Of a DNA stretch of 64,000 nt, positions 53,471 to 63,938 are shown piece by piece. This stretch comes from Dendrophyllia cribrosa. Its lineage: Eukaryota > Cnidaria > Anthozoa > Scleractinia > Dendrophylliidae. Under the pieces are notes generated by a model that did no database searches, was not told the DNA's origin, and worked only from the letters and a program-made list of their open reading frames with translations. How positions within the stretch are numbered: position 1 is the stretch's first letter; the number at the start of each line of letters is the position of its first letter. The stretch is taken from positions 37,600,311 through 37,664,310 of the forward strand of contig JAJLRJ010000004.1 in assembly GCA_024195265.1 (NCBI GenBank), written 5' to 3'. Made by a program: the position numbers and the translations under genes.

Positions 53471-55172
53471 GAAAAGCGACTGAGGTTTCTGAAATCTCCC
53501 AGGTATATTTTAGAGCCGGATGAAAAGTATTGACAGAAGTTATGAATTGATTAAGTTCCTCTTTACTGGAAGAGGTAGCGCCAATGCAGTCATCGATGTA
53601 GCGGCCGTAGAGTTCGGGTTTGGTTCCGTCGTACTGATTGAAGAATTTGTTTTCGACGTAGCCCACAAAAAGGTTAGCATAGCTTGGTCCCATTTTGGTG
53701 CCCATGGCGACTCCATTTACTTGTTTGTAGTAGTTTTGGGAAAATGAAAAACAGTTGAGTGTCAAAACTAATTCAGCTAAGCGGAGCAGTGTTTCTGAGC
53801 TTGGGTTTTGAATGGAGCGCTTGTCGAAAAAATATTTTAGTGCTTGAAGCCCTTCGTCATTGGGGATGACGGTATATAAAGAGGTAATGTCCATAGTGAA
53901 AATTAATTTGTTTCCGCTGGAAAAACTGAAATCACGGAAAATTTCGAGTGCGTGATTGGTGTCCTTAATGTACGAGGGTAGTGATTTAACAATGGGGGCC
54001 ATGATTTTGTCTAAATAGCTAGAAATTAGTTCGGTAGGACAGCTACAAGCGAAAACAATTGGTCGGCCCTGATTGTTTGGTTTATGGATTTTCGGTTTGA
54101 AATAAACGCGCGAGGTTCTAGGAGTAGTGATGATGAGATTGTTGGCGGTAACTGGTAAATGCTGTTTAGTAATAAGGTCTTGGATAGTTTCTTTGACAAT
54201 TTTTTGGTTGGTAGGAGTGAGATCTTTATCAACTTTGGCATAGAAAGCGGTGTCAGAAAGTTGCCGAAAAGCTTCTTGTCGGTAATGGTCGGTCCGCCAA
54301 ACAACTACCGCGCCGCCTTTGTCGGCCGCTTTGATAACAATGTCCCGTCGTTTGCTAAGACTTTTGAGCGCTGTCCACTCTCCTGTTGAAAGGTTGGAAA
54401 TTTTGGTGTGGCGGTTGAATTTAAGTTTTTGGACATCGTGACGACATTTTTTGACGAAAAAATCTAAAGAAGAAAACTGGCCCTCTGGGGGAGTCCATTT
54501 CGATTTGCGAATGGCAATTGTTTCAAAAACATCTTTTTCCGAGGTGTTAGAATTTTTTTCTTTGTCATGGAAAAATGCTTTTAATTGGACGCGGCGAAGG
54601 AAAGTCTCAACATCTTGTTTGACTGAAAATTCGTCGGTTTGTTTGGCTATGGGAACAAAATTTAAACCTTTACTAAGAACAGATCTCTCCGAGTCAGAAA
54701 GCGGCAAATTTTCCGGAATTGTAACTACGGCGTTGTGATTATCAAGTGGAGAGTCTTCGGATAATTGAGGGCCTATTAAATGATCAAGTTTTTGGGCCTT
54801 GATTTGGTTTAAGGTGTTGAACAATTTAGCGTTGAGTTCCTGAATTTTAGCGCGGATAGATTGTACTAAAACAGCTGGGCAAATTTTGCTAAGTTCAGAA
54901 CGGTATTGGAGAATTTGCTTGTCGAGTTCGTTACGTTTTAGGCACATAGCTCTGATAGTGATCCTCATAATATTGCGTGAAAAGGAATTTTGAGCATATT
55001 GAATTTCGTGAATGTATTGTTCATTGGAATCAGAGAATGTAGAAGCGTGGAAATTTGAACGAAATCCTTTTGGAATGACTTTGGATAAAAGGCAACGGCC
55101 GATGAAATTGATGTGACTACAAAACCTAGTTTTGGTAAAGATGTGAGTGGCTAAACGAAAAGCTACCCACAA
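53310..55172 (-). pseudogene. Penelope-like reverse transcriptase
   Basis: A 620-aa frame, long enough for the N-terminal region and RT. Motifs in order: IKAADKGGAVVVW, a fingers segment with FKPKIHKPNNQGRPIV, MDITSLYTVIP (motif A), GVAMGTKMGPSYANLFVG (motif B) and GRYIDDCIG (catalytic YIDD near residue 525), then FLDINISI. The frame ends soon after HVKNAIPYSQFLRL because of a single-base insertion. The first Met lies at the head-to-head junction, so the true N-terminus may be missing. Confidence 0.9.
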
Positions 55173-55220
55173 CCCTCACTAATTTCATTCAAACGTGACA
55201 AAAACATAGGCAACTTTCTA

Positions 55221-55604
55221 GTGACGAGCACACTGAAATCTGACGATGAACCGGGAACTTTTAAATGCGCACGCACACGATGCAACACTTGTCCTTTCAT
55301 TCATAACGCGGACAAAATAACGGGACCCAAACGATCTATTAAAATCACTGATCGTTTCACATGCACCTCCGTAAATGTTATCTACTGCATAACTTGTACT
55401 TTTTGCAAAAAGATATACATTGGCGAGACAGGGAGGAGACTGGGCGACCGTTTTCGCGAACATCTCCGAGACGTTGAAAAAAATGACAAAGACGCATCCA
55501 AACCAGTCGCGCGTCATTTCAATCTCACTAACCATTCTAAACAACACATGACAATCAGCGGCCTTTCCTACACCAGGGTAACACAGAAAGCCGTAAAAAC
55601 TTAG
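55221..55604 (+). pseudogene. Second GIY-YIG nuclease copy in the inverted arm
   Basis: 127 aa nearly identical to the minus-strand nuclease (CARTRCNTCPF, KIYIGETGRRL, REHLRDVEK). It lacks RT upstream. A one-base deletion shortly after HMTISGLS shifts the frame and ends the ORF early. The original frame is still visible downstream to about 55675. Confidence 0.85.
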
Positions 55605-55923
55605 AACAAAAAATCATCTTTCAAATCGGCACTCTCAAACCCCACGGAATCAACGAACGCTTTTCATTCAACTAATTTACATTTGTTTTTTACGTCACCA
55701 AATTTCCACCAATAGCGTAGCTTCACCTACTATATTAACCCACACACTACCGACAATCCCTTGATTCGCTCCGACGAAGGGCTAGCGCTCGAAACGTCAG
55801 CTTTCTCGAATCTTTTTACGGTGGCTAATTTACCTTATCGACTTAGTCGATAAAACCAAATTCTTGTGCTTCACCCCCACCGACGCAGCACCACAGTTTC
55901 TCTAGAAACTAACCCCATTCATT
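55605..55923 (+). other. Penelope-like 3' tail with hammerhead-like hairpin
   Basis: Non-coding 3' region of the inverted copy. At 55769-55803 the words 'ccgacgaagggctagcgctc' and 'gaaacgtcagc' resemble the conserved core and stem II of hammerhead ribozymes known from Penelope-like elements. The match is imperfect (C for the expected U in CUGANGA, one extra A). Catalytic function is not claimed. Confidence 0.45.
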
Positions 55924-56190
55924 TAGTATTCGTTATCTTTGGCTGCGGATGGCCAGGATGGAAATGGATTGCAACTTGAAAAAATTGGCCAATTTTTTCA
56001 AGTTCCTCCCAAGAGTCGTGGAAAAATCGCAGAAAAACTTATTATGGTTTGTTCTTCCTTGAAGAAATCACTTGATATTATCTTCTTGGTGTTCTAAAAG
56101 CAATTTTATGTTTGAGCAAAGGTACTTTATCATATATTTAGTGTATTTTGACCAAAACACAGCAAAATCTGCGTGACAATGCCCCTTTAA

Positions 56191-56669
56191 GCAAAGTACT
56201 TAAAAGTTAAGGTTGTCATTTTCACTGTCTAAAGTTTAATATATTGCCAATACACTGTCAATTTACCAAACGTTTTGAACGTTTACCAAAAAAGTTCTAA
56301 GCGTTTAAAAACTGTGAACTGCATAATTGTCGGCGCCATTTGCCAACATAATTTTGATCAGGCGCAACGAGTTTTGGTCAGTTTTCAACGTAAAAAAGCT
56401 CATCATTTTGAGAAAAATTAAAAGAAAGTAACGTCAAATAATTTTTTGAATACATCCTTGCCCATATTTCCATTTAATATTAAATAAAATCCCACTTAAT
56501 AAAACGAAAAACGCCTTGGACGTTTGACCGCGGTGGAGCTGCCAACATACTTCAAAAGTCCTGGCGTGTTTTGCCGCGTAAAACATGATGAAATGCCTTC
56601 GTTATGTTTGAACAACGGTTTCAGATTGCGAAAATTCAAGCCTTATGATGTCACACTTTCGTACAGATA
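56191..56669. other. Intron of gene 2, no feature seen
   Basis: AT-rich intronic sequence without repeats or ORFs of note. Confidence 0.45.
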
Positions 56670-56908
56670 GAGCGGTTTTCAATTGAGTGTCATTAAACCA
56701 AAACCAAAGTAATCACTCTGGCCAATCACAACAGGCGCTGACAATCCAATGAACCAATCAGGATCCGAAGCAAATACATGTAGCCGGCGCCAAGCGCGGG
56801 AAAACGCGTGCGAGCAAGTCACGATTGGTTTTGGTTTTACTTCTGATTGGTTGATTAATCGGCGCGAGATTTTATAGTCAATCACAAAGCGTAGATTGAA
56901 AACCGCTC
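56670..56908. mobile_element. Family T MITE, 239-bp complete copy
   Basis: Begins GAGCGGTTTTCAATTGAGTG and ends 'gattgaaaaccgctc', TA on both sides (56668-56669 and 56909-56910). It is the cleanest copy in the window and the reference for the family. It ends 35 bases from the splice donor of the proline-rich exon. Confidence 0.85.
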
Positions 56909-56943
56909 TATTAACTTTGTACAGATATTTGTCAACAACTTAC

Positions 56944-58199
56944 GTTATCAGAGTAAGGCACTTGAGTCAAATCAATGCATTCTATATGAAGCTTTCTTTC
57001 AACCACTTCTCCAAGCGAGTGTGACACTCGTTTGATTCGTGGCGCCGGGACAGGAATCGTATCGCCACTAGCTTCGTTGCGTGAAGCTTTCTGTTCAGTT
57101 CGTTTGGTAGCCAACGGTTCACTTTTGTCTCGTTCCAAGTTTGTTTGCATCTCGTTTCTGCTAGTTTCGCCTTGGGTGCGTGTACCTCCTGGAGGACCAC
57201 GCCCAACAGGGCGAGGTGTGGGTACCTCTGTGTAGGGTTCGTCGTGTTCATCAGATGTTACTGTCATTTTCGTGTGCCCCACAGGGCGGGGAGGGGGTAC
57301 TTTATTGTAAGGCTGATCCCAGTTATCAGCCGTTCCTTTCACTTTACCCTGAGTAGTGTGGCCAACAGGTCGGGGTGGTGGTACCTGGTTATAGGCATCA
57401 GCGTCATCGTCACTATCAGAAGCCTCTGCCATTTTTTTCTGAGATGGCCTAACAGGGCGGGGAGGGAGTACTTGGTCATAAGGTTCATCGTTACTATCTG
57501 GGGTGTCCCCCATTTTAGGGCGTGGTCTTGGCCTGGGTTTTGGTTTCGGTTTAAGCTGGGGTTTCGCATCAGGGACCGGTGGCTTTCTACTGGAAACGTC
57601 ACTAGGAGCTATATTTGGGGAGATTGCATCGCGTAGAGAATGCGGAGTCTCTGCACTGTTAGCCTCGACGGTGTCAGGCTCCTCTTGCACGTGCGAACTT
57701 GTGGGCCGAGGAGGCAGAGGTGGAGGTCTATTGGGCCTTCTTAGCACTGCCTCTTTTGTTTCAACATTGTTCTGTTCTAACTGGCCCGTCTCCAATCCAG
57801 TCTGAGCATCGAGTGACTTATTCCCTGGCTTGGCTTCCGTTTGTCTCTCATCAATTTTAAACTTTGTTAACTCGGGTTTTGTTGATCCAACTACAGTATT
57901 ATTCATTTCAGACTGTACTGTTTTCCCGCCATCACTCGTCTTTCCTTGGTCGCCTGTATTCTTTGGAGTAGGTCGCACGGGTACAGGGGGTGCAGCCCTG
58001 TGCGGTTGTGCCACAGCAGGCCCAGATCTCAGTGGTACCCCAGGTGGGGTCTTTTTGAGGGAATTAGTGGAGAAAGGAGGAGGAACGATTTTCTGTGCTT
58101 CCATCAAAGGCAGTGACGTTTTTCTCGCGGGAGGAGGTGGAAGAGACTTCGGGTACTTATCACAAACACGAATTGACTTTAAGTCTGGGTGGACAGCAT
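56944..58199 (-). CDS. Host gene 2, proline-rich exon with four YxxV-PPPRPVG repeats
   Basis: Gene 2 (minus): exons 63155-62999, 58199-56944, 52067-51936 and 51459-51220 join in phase (1, 0, 0); earlier exons must lie beyond the right edge. This 1256-base exon has acceptor cttgtcag before 58199 and donor aac|gtaagt after 56944. It is rich in SH3-binding PxxP motifs (SLPPPPARK, RPPPLPPRP, PVPAPRIKR) and acidic linkers. Four units of about 28-36 aa follow one pattern: an acidic lead, Y-x-x-V, then PPPRPVG (EPYDQVLPPRPVRP, AYNQVPPPRPVG, PYNKVPPPRPVG, EPYTEVPTPRPVG). Such sites could recruit SH2 and SH3 proteins, so the product is probably a cytoplasmic adaptor or scaffold. The first codon is split (G|AT), so no start Met is expected here. 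Identity to a named family is not established. Confidence 0.8.
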
Positions 58200-58255
58200 C
58201 TGACAAGCAAATTCAACACATTGCATAAATTATAAGCGACACGTAGCTGAAGCGG

Positions 58256-58868
58256 TTAACCCTTTGACTCCCTAGAGTGTGAAATATCAAAATTCAAGAT
58301 AAACCACAAATTTAATTTTTTTAAATATTGAACAACAAATGCAGGAGCCTATAACCCCGAGCGAGCAACTGTAATTAATTCTTGTCACGGCGTTTTTACA
58401 GACGGGATTATTTTAGATACCTTTTTTCCGGGAAATTAATTAATATCTGTTGCCGCTCTGCATTAGTAATGCGATAATTAGAATAAAAGATCAACAGGAT
58501 GATGTCCTCATCAAGACCTAAGTTCGTTTGTAATCTGTCCAAGGTACATGAACCTCAATTCTATCTCTGTTTTTCAGCTGGATACAAAACCTCATCGAAA
58601 ACGGTTGTGATTGGTTGTGATTCCTTTGTAGGAGGAAAACAAACTCGCAGGAAATTTTAACAAAAAACAAATACGTCTGTTAATACGCCGTGACAAAGAC
58701 GTACTGTAGTATATGGGAGCAACACACTCCGGGTTATGGCCTCCTGCAAATGATACAATGCAAAAGTACTGCCATTTGAGAGAGAGACGAGAGACTCAAG
58801 AGAGAGACTCAAAAGTTATAACTACACTAATACGCCTCTACAATTGACTCTGGGAGTGAAAGGGTTAA
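58256..58868. mobile_element. TTAA-flanked MITE, 613 bp (piggyBac-like)
   Basis: TTAA + CCCTTTGACTCCC at the left and GGGAGTGAAAGGG + TTAA at the right (one mismatch). It is related internally to the tandem-repeat element at 63378-63938 ('gactcaaaagttataactac', 'caaaagtactgc'). It lies in the intron 57 bases upstream of the proline-rich exon. Confidence 0.8.
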
Positions 58869-59046
58869 GTGGCTTTTTTGCTTTGATAACAGAATTTACT
58901 ACAAATTGCATTTTCGCCTAGTCAAGTACGCAGGGGACTACTTTGGGTTGAAGTTGTTAAGACGCCACCGTAAAGTTGACAGGGTCGCACACGAGTCACA
59001 GGTGGCACAATCAGGCTGAGTGACGTAGGAACGAATTAGTCAGAAA

Positions 59047-60340
59047 TAGGCCTTATGCATGATCACGTCACCAGCTCAAAATTCACCACCAAACCTCGTT
59101 TGTACGAAATTCCTTGCAAACCTTTGACAAGTTCACGTTGTTTTTAAGTGGGTATTCGTTTCAACTTTGCTCCTGAGAATACATTGATGAGATTGTCACA
59201 GGTTTGCACTTCGCAAGTGAGAGTCAAGCCCAAATCATACCGTCCAGAAGGACGTCGGACACCTTATTGAGACTTATATAACGGAGTAACTGGTTAGCTT
59301 TCAGTTGAGGTTACAGTTAGCAGTTTATATAGTTAAAGTTAAATTTAGGACTAAGCAACCTGAGAAGCTAGGTGGTACATTGGTACGGTAATGTAATGTA
59401 AATGTAATGTAAATCTTTATTTAAACACGGAGAATCATCAGTTAAGTTAATAATTAAAAATTAAAACTTGTACAACTGCTTTACATGATTGCCGTGTGGG
59501 AATCCGATATCTCAGATACTTTCTTAATACCCCGTTTAAACTGCCCAATAGAACAAACGCTTTTTAAATCTTGGGGCAAGTTGTTCCACAAACAGGCCCC
59601 GCTGTAGCAAAAACTTCGTTTTAGGTAATTATTATTTGGCTTGGGCAGCGAAAGCTTTCCTTCAAGATTTCTTAGGTTATAATCATTAACGTGGCGTTGA
59701 GTGAAGAGACATTGAAGATAGTCTGGGGCAAGTTCATTCAATGTTTTATACATAATTAAAGCTTTCTGCTTTTTACGACGAAGAGACAGCTTCTCCCACT
59801 TAAGCATCGCGAGAAGGAGGTTGGAGCTCGTATCAAAAGGTGATTGAGTAATTACTCTGACAGCGCGATTTTGTAATTTTTGTAATTTATCACTCAAACA
59901 GCCACTCATACTATCCCAAACCGGGCTGCAGTAATCAAAATGTGGTAATATTAAAGCATTGTAAATTTGAACTGCAACATCCGTCGGAATAAAAGGTCGT
60001 ACACGTTTCAATGCACCAATGGCTGAAGAGACTTTCTTGCTTATCTCGTCAACGTGTTTAGACCAAGAAAGTTGTGCATCAATGGTAAGACCCAGAGATA
60101 GGTAGGCTATGTAAGCCTAAGCCTAGCTGAGGTCACAGGTTCAATCCTGAGTGGGGATTTTAGATTTTCCTTTTTTACACTTAAAAATTTATTGAAAATA
60201 AAATTCTAAGTGTCGACATTACGTTATATAAGTCTCAATAAGGTGTCCGACGTCCTTCTGGACGGTATGATTTAGGCACAACCGAAAGTGAGGCTTGGGG
60301 GTGAAATCAGCTAGTCTGACGTAAACATGCATAAGGGCTA
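59047..60340. mobile_element. 1.3-kb TIR element containing a LINE fragment
   Basis: The best-preserved inverted segment is 'aaatcataccgtccagaagg' + 'acgtcggacacc...' (59235-59285), with its inverse at 60222-60282. Outer words 'ccttatgcatg..cacgtca' are also inverted. A truncated LINE sits inside. No clear target duplication. Confidence 0.7.
59385..60105 (-). pseudogene. CR1/L2-like LINE 3' fragment
   Basis: On the minus strand a 176-aa frame (60011-59481), open further upstream to about 60095 (GLTIDAQLSWSKHVDEIS), carries the RT thumb and C-terminal region: LILPHFDYCSPVWDS, KLQKLQNRAVRVIT, SFCYSGACLWNNLPQDLKS. The 3' end has a degenerate 'tacatttacatt' type tail (59385-59412). It is 5'-truncated as usual for LINE insertions. 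Confidence 0.85.
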
Positions 60341-60346
60341 CTGATA

Positions 60347-61487
60347 CAGTTGAACCTCCCGTAAGGGACCGACCACCCAAATGCAAAGCCAAGATGGTCC
60401 TTATGGGTGGTAGTCACTTACAAGAGGTCAGACCGCACAGGAGGTTTTAACTTTGAATCATATAAACCTACAGTAATTCATTTGAATTTCAACGCAAAAT
60501 AGTGTATAAAGGAATGATTGTATCATATTATAGACGTTTTGACGCAAAGAACAAAATTTTCCTTATATTGGAATTGTACTGTAACATATTAATCAATTTA
60601 TGTCTGTAGTGACATTGAAATATGGGCGAGTGGTCACTTACCAGTGGTTAAAAACAATAGAAAAATTCAAATTACCAGTATTGAAAGTGGTAGGGTCGCT
60701 TAAGAGAGGAGGTTGCTAGCGAGAGGTTTAGACTATAGTGATTTGACTGGAGAAGTTTTGTTATTTTGGAAAAGTGGTCGCTTAAAGGAGGTGGTCGCTG
60801 ATGAGAGGTGGCCGCTTACAAGGGGTGGTCGCTTAAGAGAGGTGGTCGCTTATGAGAGGTGGTCGCTTATGAGAGGTGGTCACTTAAGAGAGGTGGTCGC
60901 TTAGGAGAGATGGTCGCTTAAGAGAGGCGGTCGCTTACAAGGGGTGACCAGTCGCTTACGAGGTGGTCACTTAAGGGGGGTGGTCGCTTAAGAGAAGTGG
61001 TCACTTACGAGAAGCGGTCGCTTAAGAGAGATGGTCGCTTATGAGAGGTGGTCGCTTAAGAGAGGTGGTCGCTTATGAGAGGTGGTCGCTTCAGAGAGGT
61101 GGTCACTTACGAGAGGTGGTCGCTTAAGAGAGGTGGTCGCTTACGAAAAGTGGTCGCTTAAGAGATGTGGTCGCTTAGGAGAGGTAGCCACTTAAGAGAG
61201 GTGGTTGCTTAAGAGAGGTGGTCGCTTAAGAGAAGCGGTCACTTACGAGAGGCGGTCGCTTAAGAGAGATGGTCGCTTATGAGAGGTGGTCGCTTAAGAG
61301 AGGTGGTCGCTTCAGAGAGGTGGTCACTTGCGAGAGGTGGTCACATAAGAGAGGTGGTCACTTACATTGTATGAAAAGTGATCGCTTAAGAGAGGTGGTT
61401 GCTTAGGAGAGGTGGTCACTTACGAGAGGTGGTCGCTTAAGAGAGGTAGTCACTTAAGAGAGGTGGTCACACAGGGAGGTTCAACTG
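60347..61487. mobile_element. TA-flanked MITE containing a 17-bp minisatellite
   Basis: Begins CAGTTGAACCTCCC and ends GGGAGGTTCAACTG, TA at both sides (60345-60346 and 61488-61489). CAGTTGAACCTC-like ends with TA fit pogo-type elements (inference). More than half of it is a tandem array. It lies in a gene 2 intron. Confidence 0.85.
60772..61470. repeat. 17-bp minisatellite, about 40 units
   Basis: Unit gtggtcgcttaagagag with common variants (cttatgagag, cttacgagag, tcactta). It runs almost to the right TIR. A 63-aa ORF with repeated REVVA/ERW words is the repeat translated. Confidence 0.92.
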
Positions 61488-61598
61488 TATTCTGACGGCT
61501 TTATATACAGCTGTAGAGGCTCACATGTCTTCTGACATCCAAAGCATACACCACAAGTCACAAGACTACTGCATTGCCAAAGATTCTACTATAACAAC

Positions 61599-62990
61599 AA
61601 TTGAAGGGCCGAGAGCATGTCCAGCCTATATGACTTTTTAGGCCTTTTTCTATTTTTTCTCGCTCAGAATAGCTCAGAATAGCCTCATTTTATCGTACAA
61701 CGAATAATATCACAAGCCCTTGTCGAATTTGCACTAACCCTAAGGAATTTGACCAATTCACCTGAAAAAAGCAGAGTTCTGGCCCTCCAGTGCTTTGACG
61801 GTACATTCAGAGCGTAATTTCGAAGCCATTTGAAAGCAGTTTGGCCGTGAGAATACGCGACTGCAATACTTCTGACCAGTGCCAACAACTAAACGAAAAT
61901 ACCGTTATTTACGCACGCCTGGCTCGCTTATCTATCGTGAGCTCACTGCGGCAACACATCGCCTCTGTAGCGTGTGTGTAAGCCAACGTGTATGAGGCCC
62001 GTCCGGTGATTGAAAGACATCATTAAGTCCGGAAATCCTTGAGTCTCTAGCACTTCTCAAAGAAACGAGTCGTGTTTCTTGTCCTTCCTTGTGTCTGAAG
62101 CGCCATTTAGCGCTGGAGGTGAAAAATGGACCTTGGTCGGGAAGACGAGCCGGCGGGAAAGTCTGGAATCACTTCGGATCAGAAAAGGGGCAGCGTTGAG
62201 AGTTGTGGGCCATTTCCCATCCCGTGCCGTGGTCGAAATGCCCGATATCCGAAGTGCTTTGAGACTTATAGTATTTTGCAATAACTTTCGGGTGGGAACT
62301 CCATTTCGGTTTTGTTGTAGGATTTCCCGACATGCTTTGCGACAGTGGTAGATGGGTCCGCTGTGCGTGGTCAGGCACTTGAAATACAGCTTTGGGCAGC
62401 TCGAAGTGAGTTGTTGCTGGCCGGCGGGAAGACGTTTCGCATTTGGAGTCTTTAATGCAACATTAAATTCGATCTAAAAGGATTTTGAAATCGAGATACG
62501 CGTTTTGATGCGTATCAACCTTTTAATAATAAAACGTAGGCTGAAGTGAGCATGTGTTCGTCTGTGGTCTAGTGGTTTGGTCGGGGATTTGCGCTCGGAC
62601 GGCTCCGGGTTCGAATCACGCTTGGCCTCATTTTTTTTTTTTTTTTTTTTTCTTTCTTTCTTCGAACTGGACATTATGAAAGTGATTTACTTTTTTTGCG
62701 TTCGTCAAAATTTCTAACGTTTAATTTTACAAAAATATCGAACCGTGTCAGTGTGAAAACAGAAGCTTACCGCAATATTGCGTTACAATAGGAGCCTTTG
62801 ATTGATTGATTTTTTTTTTTTGAATACGGTATTTCTCGAAAACGACGGAAAAAACAACGGAAAAAAATTCGGAACAATGTTTTGCAACTAATTTCTAGTT
62901 CACATGCCAAAATTGGACAAATCTGAGCAAGAAAAAATAAAAAAGGCCTAAAAAGTCATATAGGCTGGACATGCTCTCGGCCCTTCAATT
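61599..62990. mobile_element. 1.39-kb TIR element abutting a splice donor
   Basis: 'aattgaagggccgagagcat' + 'gtccagcctatatgac...' (61599-61660) is inverted at 62931-62990, TIR about 60 bases. The right end is 7 bases from the donor of the gene 2 exon 62999-63155. A tRNA-derived sequence lies inside (62553-62650). There is no transposase ORF. Confidence 0.8.
62553..62650 (+). repeat. tRNA-derived SINE or tRNA pseudogene
   Basis: 'tggtctagtggtttggt' (A box) and 'gggttcgaatc' (B box) lie 30-40 bases apart, followed by a T-run after 'ggcctca'. The T stem does not pair, so a working tRNA is unlikely; a Glu-like origin is possible. Confidence 0.6.
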
Positions 62991-62998
62991 ATTAATAC

Positions 62999-63155
62999 CT
63001 TCTGAGCCTTCTTTGTCTTCTGGTCGAGTTTGTTTTCCTAACGCCATCTTCATTTCAGACAGGAAGCTGGGCTGTTGGATTTGTGCAGGAATAGGTGCAG
63101 GTTTCTCATCAACCTTCTCCATGCTGTCCACACTACTGGAAGAACTGTGCTGTGA
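62999..63155 (-). CDS. Host gene 2, upstream exon
   Basis: A 157-base exon with acceptor tgtacttcag before 63155 and donor gaag|gtatta after 62999. It encodes SQHSSSSSVDSMEKVDEKPA then PIPAQIQQPSFLSEMKMALG and KQTRPEDKEGSE. It leaves in phase 1 with G, which completes G|AT of the next exon. A short FLSEMKMALGK helix could be an interaction motif but matches no family I can name. Upstream exons are not in the window. Confidence 0.65.
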
Positions 63156-63377
63156 CTGAAGTACAATAAAATAATTATTCATTAAACATCACCATAGCTT
63201 GAACCCTGGTATTATTTAGAGTTAACCTAGGATTACTGGGCTTTGAACAACCGGGCTCATGAGTGCCAATAACAAAATTCAAGTAAAATACCAAATTTCA
63301 TTTTGTCAAATACTGAAAAACAGATAGTACCATGCGAAAGTACTGCTGAAGAAAACAAAATTAATGGTACCATGCAA
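63156..63377. other. Intron of gene 2, non-coding
   Basis: Contains 'ttaacctaggattactgggc' + 'tttgaacaaccgggct' (63220-63258), a dispersed repeat end also seen near 50180 and 51175. Confidence 0.5.
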
Positions 63378-63938
63378 CCTGTTAAACCTTAAACTTCCAG
63401 GAGTGTCAAAAATCAAAATTCAAAAGAAATCCCAAATGTTATTTTGTAAAATATTGAAAAACAAATGGCACCATGCAAAAGTACTGCTGAAGAGGTTTCA
63501 TTTGAATGGTCACACCATAGGATTTTGTTGACAGACTCAAAAGTTAGAACAAATGGAACCATGCAAAAGTACTGCTGAAGAGGTTTCATTTGAATGGTCA
63601 CACCATAGGATTTTGTTGACAGACTCAAAAGTTAGAACAAATGGTACCATGCAAAAGTACTGCTGAAGAGGTTTCATTTGAATGGTCACACCATAGGATT
63701 TCATCAACAGACTCAAAAGTTAGAACAAATGGTACCATGCAAAAGTACCGCTGAAGAGGTTTCATTTGAATGGTCACACCATAGGATTTCATCCACAGAC
63801 TCAAAAGTTAGAACAAATGGTATCATGTAAAAGTACTGCTGAAGAGGTTTCATTTGAATGGTCACACCATAGGATTTTGTTGACAGACTCAAAAGTTATA
63901 ACTACAAGTTACATGTCTCCATAAATGACTCTGAGGGT
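63378..63938. mobile_element. Probable piggyBac-like MITE with internal tandem repeat
   Basis: The right end 'gactctgagggttaac' and the left region 'ttaaaccttaaacttccagg' resemble the ends of the 58256-58868 element, and internal words are shared. The TTAA at the left is eroded. Confidence 0.6.
63460..63905. repeat. 88-bp tandem repeat, about 5 units
   Basis: Unit 'agactcaaaagttagaacaa' + 'atggtaccatgcaaaagtac' + 'tgctgaagaggtttcatttg' + 'aatggtcacaccataggatt' + 'ttgttgac', repeating near 63537, 63625, 63713, 63801 and 63889. Units are very similar, so the expansion is recent. Confidence 0.9.

Larger units (their letters stand above)
52602..55923 (-). mobile_element. Penelope-like element, head-to-head with a partial inverted copy
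   Basis: It is flanked by tagtattc on both sides (52594-52601 and 55924-55931). The long minus-strand copy carries RT and GIY-YIG nuclease coding regions (55172 to about 52611) and stops just after the nuclease. It is joined head to head near 55170 to a plus-strand, 5'-truncated copy (55170-55923) with the nuclease region and the full 3' tail. The nuclease segments of the two arms are inverted repeats (52611-53047 and 55170-55604). Inverted partial copies are typical of Penelope insertion. A filler of about 9 bases sits at the left junction. Confidence 0.9.
52468..56190. mobile_element. TTAA-flanked MITE (second copy) split by a Penelope-like element
   Basis: The left half (52468-52601) and right half (55924-56190) together match the intact MITE at 36122-36513, including both TTAA ends. 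The 3.3-kb insertion between them is a Penelope-like element with an 8-base duplication. The MITE lies in a gene 2 intron. Confidence 0.9.

Noticed and set aside
57145..58228. Plus-strand ORFs of 100-163 aa
   Set aside because: Antisense shadows of the proline-rich exon of gene 2.
60713..60904. 63-aa ORF with REVVA repeats
   Set aside because: Reading of the 17-bp minisatellite.
60772..61470. Regular short repeats could suggest a CRISPR array
   Set aside because: Units are contiguous 17-mers without unique spacers, inside TIRs of a eukaryotic MITE.
62553..62650. tRNA-Glu-like gene
   Set aside because: The T stem fails to pair and it lies in a transposon; treated as a SINE or pseudogene.
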